Positions 1-6,707 of a stretch of 54,398 nt of DNA are shown piece by piece. Made by a program: the position numbers and the translations under genes. The DNA is from Bacteroidaceae bacterium. GTDB taxonomy: Bacteria; Bacteroidota; Bacteroidia; Bacteroidales; Bacteroidaceae. The notes beneath the pieces are model-generated. The model saw only the letters and a list, made by a program, of their open reading frames with translations. It did no database searches and was not told where the DNA came from. Position 1 is the first letter of the stretch. Every line of letters starts with the position of its first letter. Location of the stretch: the NCBI GenBank assembly GCA_017451695.1, contig JAFTNW010000039.1, positions 1 to 54,398 of the forward strand. The letters run 5' to 3'.

Positions 1-123
1 GAATTACGTTAATTACTGCTTAGTTCTTAATGTTTCTTAGTTTCTTGTAGGTTTTTGTCAAGGCTAATATGGCCTCCAAAATGACTATAAAAGTCTCTAA
101 TTTCTTCACATGGTTGTGTGTGT

Positions 124-294
124 TTAGGTTGTTTGTGTTTCAGCCGTGTCGTTTGTGTCATCGGCTGGTTCTACTGTTTGTACTTGGGCTTTCTTCTTTG
201 CCCTGATTCGTTGTACGAGCTCTACTACAATAGATGCTCCTACGATAATTTCTGCCACGTCTCCAAGGACGCGGATTGCTTTTAATACTTTCAT
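124..294 (-). CDS. Small hydrophobic protein, unknown function (56 aa)
   Basis: I do not recognise this protein. The frame runs from an ATG at 294 to a TAA at 124. The product starts MKVLKAIRVLGDVAEII, has one hydrophobic or amphipathic helix at about residues 8-27, then a basic patch (RIRAKKK) and an acidic, Thr-rich polar tail. This fits a membrane-associated small protein. The leader is A-rich without a Shine-Dalgarno sequence, as is usual in Bacteroidetes. It is transcribed away from the AbiE operon and shares the 230-base upstream region with it. It could be an accessory of the defence block, a type I-like toxic peptide, or a remnant of a mobile element. The clean start, stop and charge layout support a real gene, but no family match is claimed. 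Confidence 0.5.
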   Translation of the reverse strand: MKVLKAIRVLGDVAEIIVGASIVVELVQRIRAKKKAQVQTVEPADDTNDTAETQTT

Positions 295-469
295 TTGATT
301 GTTGTTTTTTGTTGTTAATACTGTGTTGTTTTCTCTATTTCTTGTGTTTGTTTGGCTTTGTTTCTGTTATGTTATTGATTATTACATATATAAGGCTTTG
401 AAGGAGTCTAAAAAGGAAGGAAAAAATACGGGATAACTAGCGGAACATGCAAAAATAAATAGCCTGCCA

Positions 470-505
470 ATATAAATGTCGCAAAAAAAGATTATTTTTG
501 CGACA
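470..505 (+). promoter_or_regulatory. Promoter with overlapping inverted-repeat operator of the abiE operon
   Basis: A perfect inverted repeat has arms TGTCGCAAAAA (477-487) and TTTTTGCGACA (495-505) separated by 7 bases. The second arm contains TATTTTTG (493-500), which fits the Bacteroidetes -7 box TAnnTTTG. Transcription would start about 505-510, leaving a very short leader before the ATG at 525. AbiEi-family antitoxins are known to repress their own promoter by binding inverted repeats, so this is inferred to be the AbiEi operator. Confidence 0.6.
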
Positions 506-524
506 AAATAAGACATTATATAAG

Positions 525-1130
525 ATGCAATCCATTGATGACAAGATATTAAGAAAGGTTAGAAAGTGCGGAAGAGGCATAATATTCTCTTCAGCTGACT
601 TTACAAATTTGGGAGAGCCTAAATCTGTGCTGAAAGCTTTGGAAAGAATGGCAAATGCTGAAACTATAATTCGTGTATCACGAGGTATATATTGCTATCC
701 TAAAATTGAAAAGACTTTAGGCTTGGGAGCTATATACCCAACATTTGAGGAAATTGCTCAATACATCGCCAAACGCGATAAAGCAAGGATTGTCCCAACT
801 GGTAGTTATGCGCTGAATGTTCTTGGACTATCAACACAGGTTCCGGCTAATGTAGTGTTCTTAACTGACGGTTCTCCACGAAACATAACTTTGAAATCGG
901 GCCGTGGAATTAAATTTGTCAAAACAGCTCCAAAAAATCTTGCCTTCAGAAATAAATTGGCTATGCTACTTACTTTTGCCTTAAAAGAGATTGGGGAAGG
1001 CAACGTTACAAAAGAACAGGAACAGCATATTGCCAAACTATTGAAAAACGAGGAGAAGGAGAGCATAGAAAAAGACTATTCTATTATGCCTAACTGGATT
1101 CAACTTTTAATATCGAAATTATATGAATAA
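525..1130 (+). CDS. AbiEi-like (DUF6088) antitoxin / transcriptional regulator
   Basis: This is the likely antitoxin of a type IV AbiE-like toxin-antitoxin pair. The N-terminal 60 residues look like a winged helix-turn-helix (KILRKVRKCGRGIIFSSADF, then a recognition-helix-like KSVLKALERM and the wing IIRVSRGIYCYP). The remainder matches the DUF6088/AbiEi antitoxin layout, including PTGSYALNVLGLSTQVP and FLTDGSPRNI. I chose the ATG at 525 because an in-frame TTG at 498 lies inside the promoter and operator. The stop overlaps the start of the next gene by 8 bases (ATGAATAA), a sign of translational coupling with the toxin. Family knowledge: AbiEi-type proteins neutralise the toxin without stable binding and repress the operon. 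Confidence 0.85.
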   Translation: MQSIDDKILRKVRKCGRGIIFSSADFTNLGEPKSVLKALERMANAETIIRVSRGIYCYPKIEKTLGLGAIYPTFEEIAQYIAKRDKARIVPTGSYALNVLGLSTQVPANVVFLTDGSPRNITLKSGRGIKFVKTAPKNLAFRNKLAMLLTFALKEIGEGNVTKEQEQHIAKLLKNEEKESIEKDYSIMPNWIQLLISKLYE

Positions 1131-2130
1131 CTTTCATACATTACCCAATGATTCAAAGAGAATCATTATTGAACAAACAGCCTTGAAGCAGGGACTATCC
1201 AAACAAATTGTAGAAAAAGATCTATGGGTAAGCACTTTGCTAGAAGTTGTGTTTACTCTTCCGTTTGCCGACAAACTGGTATTCAAAGGTGGAACATCCT
1301 TGAGTAAAGTATGGGGACTGATTGAGCGTTTCTCCGAGGATATCGACCTTGCAGTGGATCGTAGCTTGTTTGGATTTGAAGGAGATTTGACTACAAAACA
1401 GATTAAGAAACTTCGTAAAGCATCTTCATTATTTGTAAGCAATGAATTCATAAGTGAACTGCAAAGTGCCATAAATAGGTTTGACTTAGATAAGTTTATT
1501 GAATTGGAGGTGCAGCCCGATGGCGAAGGCGACAAGACTTATCCTGAGCCACGTCAGATATTCATTAAATATCAATCACTGTTCGAGACAGAACTATCGT
1601 ATGTCAAACCACAAATAATTCTTGAGATAGGTGCACGTTCTTTGTTTGAGCCTACGCAAAAATCCAGTATCAATAGCATTATTGCTACAGAGTTCCCCAA
1701 TGTGCAGACATCTGTTATCTCTGCTGACATTACAACCGCCGTTGCTGCCAAGACATTTTTAGAAAAGGCTTTCTTATTGCATGAGCTCTTTACAACAAAT
1801 GGATGTAGTAAAGCAGAGCGAAAAAGCCGCCACTTATATGATCTTGAAAGGATGATGGATAAGGAGTTTGCATTAGTGGCAATTAAGGATGACGAGCTAT
1901 GGAATACAATTCACCATCACAGAGATGTGTTTACCCATATGCACGATGTTGATTACACTCCCGATATTCGTGACCGTATAGTGCTTGTGCCACCCACCGA
2001 GCATTACCAAACATGGGCTTCCGATTATGCAAATATGCAGTCGAGTATGATTTATGGCGAATCAATTTCTTTTGAGAATTTGATTGAGAGAATGAAAGAG
2101 TTGGAAAACAGGTTTATAATGAGACAATAA
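1123..2130 (+). CDS. AbiEii/AbiGii-family nucleotidyltransferase toxin
   Basis: The product belongs to the DNA polymerase beta-like nucleotidyltransferase toxins (AbiEii, MenT). The fold signature is clear: EKDLWV near residue 31, GGTSLSK at 56-62 and SEDIDL at 71-76, which supply the phosphate-binding loop and the two metal-binding acidic residues. A later KAFLLHELF and SRHLYDLERMM carry the conserved basic and acidic residues of the C-terminal half. At 335 residues it has the usual length and no catalytic residue looks lost. Family knowledge: characterised members bind NTPs, and mycobacterial MenT enzymes add nucleotides to the 3' end of tRNA, stopping translation. It overlaps the antitoxin gene and is followed after 9 bases by a RelA/SpoT gene. 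Confidence 0.92.
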   Translation: MNNFHTLPNDSKRIIIEQTALKQGLSKQIVEKDLWVSTLLEVVFTLPFADKLVFKGGTSLSKVWGLIERFSEDIDLAVDRSLFGFEGDLTTKQIKKLRKASSLFVSNEFISELQSAINRFDLDKFIELEVQPDGEGDKTYPEPRQIFIKYQSLFETELSYVKPQIILEIGARSLFEPTQKSSINSIIATEFPNVQTSVISADITTAVAAKTFLEKAFLLHELFTTNGCSKAERKSRHLYDLERMMDKEFALVAIKDDELWNTIHHHRDVFTHMHDVDYTPDIRDRIVLVPPTEHYQTWASDYANMQSSMIYGESISFENLIERMKELENRFIMRQ

Positions 2131-2139
2131 CTTGTATCT

Positions 2140-3231
2140 ATGAAATACGGAAGACATCAAATAGATAAAGCTGGAGACATTTTAATTTCATCTAAAAATA
2201 CTGAAGAGGTTTCAACTGCTATAGAAAAAATCAATGACTGGAGGACATTACATCTACCAGCATTAGATGCTTTACAGAATACAATTATATCTTTATTAGA
2301 AAACGAAAAGATTAAAATTGATTTTTCATCTAGAAGATTAAAACGATTAAACTCCATTTTATATAAACTTGATTTAAACCCCAAAATGAGACTTGGCGGA
2401 ATGCAAGATATTGGAGGTTTACGAATTGTCGTACCAGATATTAAAACCCTTAACCAAGCTCTATCAGTTCTTAGGGACACCATTCCGTCAGGGTTTGAAC
2501 TCGTGAAGATTATGAATTATATTGAGACGGAGGAGGTCGCAACAATGCGACATTCAAAGGAAACATTTATAGGTCCCAAACCTACTAGTGGCTACCGTAG
2601 TGTTCATATTATATATAAATACGTATCAAACAATAAAGACACTCATGGTGTAAAAATAGAACTACAACTTCGAACGAAATTACAACATAATTGGGCTATG
2701 GCTGTGGAAACGGCTGGTCTAATAACAAAAACCGCCCTTAAATCAAGCCAAGGAGCAGATGAATGGTTGGACTTCTTTAAAGTTGTTAGTTCTTTGTTTG
2801 CCATAAAAGAAAAAATGCCAATTTTATCCGAGCATATTGATGATGGATATGGCATGAAAGAACTTATGAAACTTCTTTATAATTTAAATAAGGATTATAA
2901 CCTAGCAGACACCTTGAAAGCATTGGACGTCTCTAACATTCATGCACGAAATGAGAATTACAAGGATGGATATTATATTTTAAATATAAACTTCATACAA
3001 AGAATCGTTAACGTTGAAGTATATCCAAAAGAGAAGGAAGATGATGCAACGATAAGATATGCTGAATTAGAAGCTTCCGCCCAAGACAACGTTAATGCCG
3101 TTGTATTTGTTTCCGTTCCTAAAATGAGAGAACTGCAAGAGGCGTATCCTAGTTATTTCCTAGATACTAAGCAATTTCTACTAGTATTAGATACGATGAT
3201 TTATAATTGTAAAAAACAAAACTGGACATAG
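2140..3231 (+). CDS. RelA/SpoT-domain protein (stand-alone nucleotide pyrophosphokinase-like)
   Basis: This 363-residue protein carries a RelA/SpoT synthetase-type domain (PF04607). Visible motifs are RLKRLNSILYKL (66-77, ATP-binding Arg and Lys residues), MQDIGGLRI (88-96, metal-binding Asp90), GYRSVH (151-156, G-loop) and IELQLRT...NWA (173-186, catalytic Glu174). There is no N-terminal HD hydrolase domain and no TGS or ACT regulatory domain. It resembles the phage- and plasmid-associated RelA/SpoT proteins that begin with a WRxxH-P helix (here WRTLHLPAL). Related toxSAS enzymes make (p)ppGpp or (p)ppApp, or pyrophosphorylate tRNA 3' ends; which applies here is unknown. It starts 9 bases after the AbiEii stop and so is probably co-transcribed. 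The C-terminal 130 residues are unassigned and could be a sensor or antitoxin-like part. Confidence 0.85.
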   Translation: MKYGRHQIDKAGDILISSKNTEEVSTAIEKINDWRTLHLPALDALQNTIISLLENEKIKIDFSSRRLKRLNSILYKLDLNPKMRLGGMQDIGGLRIVVPDIKTLNQALSVLRDTIPSGFELVKIMNYIETEEVATMRHSKETFIGPKPTSGYRSVHIIYKYVSNNKDTHGVKIELQLRTKLQHNWAMAVETAGLITKTALKSSQGADEWLDFFKVVSSLFAIKEKMPILSEHIDDGYGMKELMKLLYNLNKDYNLADTLKALDVSNIHARNENYKDGYYILNINFIQRIVNVEVYPKEKEDDATIRYAELEASAQDNVNAVVFVSVPKMRELQEAYPSYFLDTKQFLLVLDTMIYNCKKQNWT

Positions 3232-3441
3232 ATTCTTATTTAGATATAGCAAAAAAAAGAACCACCTTGCCGCAGTCTCTTCAACTGTAGCTTGGTGGTT
3301 TAATAGTTCAATGTTTTCGTCTAAGGTGCTTGACTCATAGATTACTCGCACATCTTCTATTCTTCCAATAAGACACGGACGCTCTTCGCCCTTTCCGGAT
3401 CTTACCAGGTATAAATGAATTTTGTGTTTTATATTTAGTTG
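3187..3441 (-). pseudogene. ATG-less open frame between convergent genes, possible gene remnant
   Basis: The 259-base gap 3232-3490 holds no ordinary gene. On the minus strand a frame stays open from 3441 to a TAA at 3187 but has no ATG. Its translation has protein-like composition in the middle (LVRSGKGEERPCLIGRIED, then VRVIYESSTLDENIELL). Part of the frame runs through the 3' end of the RelA/SpoT gene. It may be a decayed gene left by rearrangement of the island. I do not recognise a family, and chance is a real alternative. The same stretch contains a 7-base stem AACCACC/GGTGGTT (3260-3302) next to an A-run, which might serve as a weak terminator. Confidence 0.2.
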
Positions 3442-3490
3442 CTATGTCCCCTCTCTAAAGGCCGGACTATAGCTCTTTCTACTTATAAGG

Positions 3491-4543
3491 CTATAAGGGG
3501 ATTGGGGACGGAATTATTTCGGTATATTTGGTAAAGCGGCCAGTATATTCTCTTCTGTAAGTATCAATTGGTAAATCTAATTTATGTCGCGCATTTTGGT
3601 CTTTAATGGCATCCTTAATATAGTCCTTTTTGCCCTCTGTTTCTTTTTCATTCATCGCTTCCCTTTTTCCTTTATTGGCTGCTTTGAAAATTCCCAGCAA
3701 GTCGATTAAATCATAAATCCAAACGGCGTTTGTGGTGTTTAGTACCGCGCATTCTCCATTTTTTGTTTTTATATTGTATTCGTTGGTGTCAGTTGTATCG
3801 ACAAATTCGAAATAGACAAAAACAAGAAATATTTCGTATATCAAATGATTGCGAAGTCGAGAGTAATGATGTGTGTCGTAATTTTTTATTTTATCGATGT
3901 CATTGTTGATTTTTGTCTTGTTTAGCTTTTTACCATCTATAAGGTATTCGTGAGGAGTTAGCCATGGAATTTTGTTGCAAATGGCATCTTTAAGCAAATT
4001 TATGGTCTTATCTTCAGTTATTTTATATGAACCACCGTCCTTGTTTAAAGTAAAGCTGATTTTGTCTAACTCGTATGTGCCATTCCATTTTTCTGCCATT
4101 TCCCATAGAGAGATAACTTCCTTTAGGTGCTTGCGGCGGTGCTCGAGAAGTGTAAGCGGCTCAAAAAAATCATTGAATACAATAATTGCAATATCGTTAA
4201 TGAGCCTTTCTTTGTAGTCATTGTTTTTCGCTTTCTCAATAGGATGTAGCTCTACGTATTCTGCGATTTTTGAATGTATGTTTTCAAACTTTTTTAAAAA
4301 TAGGGCATCATTCTTTTCTATTACCTTGAAATTTGCTTGTTTGATTCTATAAAAATCAAGAATTCTATATAGGTTGTAAAAGAACGATTCGATGTTTTTA
4401 TTGCATAGATTGTATTGCTCAGCACAAATATCGTACCACTCTTCGTCATTATTTAGTACTCCGACCCCGGTCTTTACTCTATTAAGAATTTCGTCTCTTT
4501 TGGGGTCTTTCTCTACAAGTTTCTCAAAATCTACAATAGTCAT
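3491..4543 (-). CDS. Hypothetical protein, possibly abortive-infection related (350 aa)
   Basis: I do not recognise this protein with confidence. I chose the ATG at 4543 (MTIVDFEKLVEKDPKRDEIL) over an in-frame ATG at 4636, because the longer form would begin inside the tRNA-Leu terminator hairpin. The sequence is mainly helical, rich in Lys, Asn and Ile, without signal peptide or clear membrane segments. A segment FFYNLYRILDFYRI and a later HYSRLRNHLIYEIFLVFVYF vaguely recall the layout of putative phage abortive-infection (AbiC-like) proteins, but this is a weak impression. It converges on the AbiE-RelA/SpoT operon and is as AT-rich as that block, so it likely arrived with it. Confidence 0.6.
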   Translation of the reverse strand: MTIVDFEKLVEKDPKRDEILNRVKTGVGVLNNDEEWYDICAEQYNLCNKNIESFFYNLYRILDFYRIKQANFKVIEKNDALFLKKFENIHSKIAEYVELHPIEKAKNNDYKERLINDIAIIVFNDFFEPLTLLEHRRKHLKEVISLWEMAEKWNGTYELDKISFTLNKDGGSYKITEDKTINLLKDAICNKIPWLTPHEYLIDGKKLNKTKINNDIDKIKNYDTHHYSRLRNHLIYEIFLVFVYFEFVDTTDTNEYNIKTKNGECAVLNTTNAVWIYDLIDLLGIFKAANKGKREAMNEKETEGKKDYIKDAIKDQNARHKLDLPIDTYRREYTGRFTKYTEIIPSPIPL

Positions 4544-4578
4544 AGTTTTTGCGATGTTAAAAAAATATAAAAAAGTTC

Positions 4579-4597
4579 GGTTGACAATTGGTTGACA
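4579..4597 (+). repeat. Direct repeat GGTTGACA next to the tRNA-Leu end
   Basis: GGTTGACA occurs at 4579-4586 and again at 4590-4597. A third copy in opposite orientation (TGTCAACC, 4631-4638) sits in the loop of the neighbouring hairpin. Such clustered short repeats beside a tRNA 3' end could be integrase arm or core sites, but no integrase gene is visible in the window. Confidence 0.4.
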
Positions 4598-4605
4598 GAA
4601 ATAGA

Positions 4606-4655
4606 AATAAGAGAATGTTATCTCGTTGATTGTCAACCACTAACATTCTCTTATT
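4606..4655 (-). terminator. Hairpin downstream of tRNA-Leu
   Basis: A 15-base perfect inverted repeat, AATAAGAGAATGTTA (4606-4620) and TAACATTCTCTTATT (4641-4655), encloses a smaller GTTGA/TCAAC stem (4625-4637). It begins three bases past the tRNA-Leu discriminator base. On the minus strand it is followed by TTCTATTT. It most likely terminates the tRNA transcript. Confidence 0.55.
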
Positions 4656-4657
4656 CG

Positions 4658-4739
4658 TGCGCCTGATAGGACTCGAACCTACACGTCTCTCAACACCAGA
4701 TCCTAAGTCTGGCGCGTCTACCAATTTCGCCACAGGCGC
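4658..4739 (-). tRNA. tRNA-Leu (anticodon TAG)
   Basis: The minus strand folds as a class II tRNA. The acceptor strand GCGCCTG pairs with CAGGCGC, the anticodon stem CCAGA/TCTGG encloses the loop CTTAGGA (anticodon TAG, reading CUN Leu codons), and there is a long variable arm and a T-loop GGTTCGAGTCC. The discriminator base is A, and CCA is not encoded. The gene marks the border between the AT-rich accessory block on the left and the housekeeping region on the right; tRNA-Leu 3' ends are known insertion sites for Bacteroides mobile elements. Confidence 0.97.
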
Positions 4740-4779
4740 GGGCGTTCATTAGACGCGGTACCTTTTTGTTAAGGTGTTG

Positions 4780-4809
4780 CAAAGGTAGCGTTTTTTTTTA
4801 TATTATCAA
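4780..4809 (-). promoter_or_regulatory. Promoter of tRNA-Leu
   Basis: On the minus strand TTG (4807-4809) is followed after 19 bases by TACCTTTG (4780-4787), a perfect TAnnTTTG -7 box at the spacing of the Bacteroidetes primary-sigma promoter. The -33 part overlaps the last codon of the S41 peptidase gene. Confidence 0.65.
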
Positions 4810-5846
4810 TCTTTTTCGTTGTTATTTTCCTCGTAGAGCGAGTTTATAATCTCTATTGCCCGTTCAATGATTGTGTCGCGCCCGTTGTTCCAATCGGTGC
4901 TGGTTATATGTACCTCCTCGTGTGGCGCAATGCCGAACTCGGTGTGGTTGCCGTCGATATCCAATATCGGGCATGCCGAGAATCGCACCGTCCAGCCATT
5001 GGGGAGTGTGTTACCCATGGGCAGCCCCGAGCCTCCGCCGGTCTTGTCGCCAATTACCATTACCTGCGGCAATGGTTTCATGAGCATTACAAAATGGTTG
5101 GCTGCGCTATATACTCCGCGGTTGGTCAGCACTATAACCGGCTTCTTCCAAATTGCTCCCTTGGGTTCAAGGTATAGTGGCTCGGGTGCAGAAAAGTCGT
5201 TGTGTCCTTTCCCTGTTTTGTGCTGTATATATCCGCAGTGTGTCTTTTCCGTTACAAAATGTTGGGCAAGCGCCTCGGCCGATGTGAGCAGGCCGCCGCC
5301 GTTGTTTCTTATGTCAATGATTATTCCTTTGCTATCGGCAAGGCGCAGGAGCATGAGGCTTGCATTGTCGCTGCTTATGCCACCCTCAAAGCTTTCAATA
5401 TATATGTATCCGATGTTGCTTGGCAGGGTGGTGTATCTGATGCCTTGTGTCAGGCGGAAATTGTTGCCAAGGTAGTTGCGTTGCAGCGAATCGCTGAAAT
5501 TGAGAGGGTGGTTGAGATTCCAATCCCAATAGTATATGGTGCCGTAGTCCGACACAAGGTTTACATGGCCGTCGCGCAGTTCGCGCAGCATCTCGCCGTA
5601 TATGTCAAACAGTTCGGCATTGCTTTTTGCGGCATCTACCTGTGGCTTGTATTTGTGATATACATCGTTCCAATCCAGCCCATACTCATTCTTGGCATGC
5701 TCAAAGAAGCAGTATCGTTCGTCTATGAGGCTCCACAATGCATCGTAGTTGCCCTGTGGCGAATTGCTGAACGAATCCTCCTCCACGCAGCCTGTGATAA
5801 TGGTTGCAAGCAGCAGTATGCTGTATGTAAGCACTCTTTTCATCAT
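4806..5846 (-). CDS. S41 family peptidase, lipoprotein
   Basis: This is a tail-specific or C-terminal-processing-like serine protease of family S41. The N-terminus is a lipoprotein signal with lipobox ITGC (Cys20), so the mature protein is membrane-anchored in the periplasm or outer membrane. The S41 core includes GIIIDIRNNGGG, the nucleophile region VLTNRGVYSAANHF (Ser in YSAAN) and IGDKTGGGSG, which brings the second conserved strand. A helical N-terminal region (DALWSLIDERYCFFEHAK) is typical of the Bacteroides-type members, which lack a clear PDZ domain. At 346 residues the length is ordinary. It is the last gene of a three-gene operon after parC and the DUF3316 gene, with a 3-base gap upstream. 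The substrate is unknown. Confidence 0.9.
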   Translation of the reverse strand: MMKRVLTYSILLLATIITGCVEEDSFSNSPQGNYDALWSLIDERYCFFEHAKNEYGLDWNDVYHKYKPQVDAAKSNAELFDIYGEMLRELRDGHVNLVSDYGTIYYWDWNLNHPLNFSDSLQRNYLGNNFRLTQGIRYTTLPSNIGYIYIESFEGGISSDNASLMLLRLADSKGIIIDIRNNGGGLLTSAEALAQHFVTEKTHCGYIQHKTGKGHNDFSAPEPLYLEPKGAIWKKPVIVLTNRGVYSAANHFVMLMKPLPQVMVIGDKTGGGSGLPMGNTLPNGWTVRFSACPILDIDGNHTEFGIAPHEEVHITSTDWNNGRDTIIERAIEIINSLYEENNNEKD

Positions 5847-5849
5847 TGC

Positions 5850-6707
5850 CTAAAATGGTGAATATTGTATTATCTTGTCATCTTTTTTTACCTTATATAT
5901 GGTTTTTACCACGCCCACGGTGAATGCGTGGTTATATAGGTGAGTGCGTATGTCGTTTATATCGCTTTGGAATAAGTCGGCGGTGTACGAAAGGCGTATG
6001 GTGGCGCTCTTTTTGCGCCATGCGACAGGGATGTCCACCGAGAAGAGTCCGCGCACCGAGGGGCTGTTGAAGGGGTGCGAAAAAGCGATGGTGCGGCTGT
6101 AGTTTTCCAAGCCGAATATCTCGTAATAGGATTGCCCGAATTCGGGGGCGAACATGGCTCCTATGAGCGGGATGTCTATCTGGCAACGCAGTACATAATC
6201 TCCTCGCTTCGAGGGTATGTGGTGTATGGCTGCTCCCGATGCCGCAAGAGCTGTTCTCAGTTTTACCGATACAAGATTGTTGCCGTTGGTGGGTATGTAT
6301 AGCGCACCCCCGGCGAGCTGTATCTGCGCTCCGGCAAGCAGCTGTGTGCGGCTGTTCAGTTTGAACGGGTGGAAACCGCTCCAATTGTAATTTACCATGC
6401 CCGACAGCTGCGTGTTATCATGCAGCGTGGTAAAGCCAATGTTGGCGGTGAGCAGTGTCTGATATTTCCAACGGTAGCTGCCTGTGCGTGCGTCGCGGAA
6501 CTTCTCGTGCGAGTAGTAAAGGCCGCGCCCTGTGTGGTTGTAGCCCGACAGGTAGGTGTCGAGGTTGTTCATGTATGTTACTCCGTATGACGAACATTTT
6601 ACGACGAGCCTCTCGGGAACTATGCTGTCGCCTGCAATGTGTTGTGCGCACAGCATGAGCGGTGCGCACAACAATGCAAGGATGTATATAAGGGCTCTTT
6701 TTATCAT
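5850..6707 (-). CDS. DUF3316-like secreted beta-barrel protein
   Basis: The product has a signal peptide (cleavage likely after MLCAQ near residue 22), followed by alternating polar and aromatic strands such as LLAGAQIQLAGGALYI and ATIRLSYTADLF, as expected of a small outer-membrane beta-barrel. It fits the Bacteroidales DUF3316 family in length (285 residues) and in its position next to parC. Its start overlaps the parC stop by 4 bases (ATGA), so translation is coupled to parC. The function is unknown; I infer an envelope role from the signal and strand pattern only. Confidence 0.7.
   Translation of the reverse strand: MIKRALIYILALLCAPLMLCAQHIAGDSIVPERLVVKCSSYGVTYMNNLDTYLSGYNHTGRGLYYSHEKFRDARTGSYRWKYQTLLTANIGFTTLHDNTQLSGMVNYNWSGFHPFKLNSRTQLLAGAQIQLAGGALYIPTNGNNLVSVKLRTALAASGAAIHHIPSKRGDYVLRCQIDIPLIGAMFAPEFGQSYYEIFGLENYSRTIAFSHPFNSPSVRGLFSVDIPVAWRKKSATIRLSYTADLFQSDINDIRTHLYNHAFTVGVVKTIYKVKKDDKIIQYSPF

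Noticed and set aside
4543..4636. Longer N-terminus (start at 4636) for the 350-residue protein
   Set aside because: It would begin inside the tRNA-Leu terminator hairpin and adds residues encoded by the repeat sequence there.
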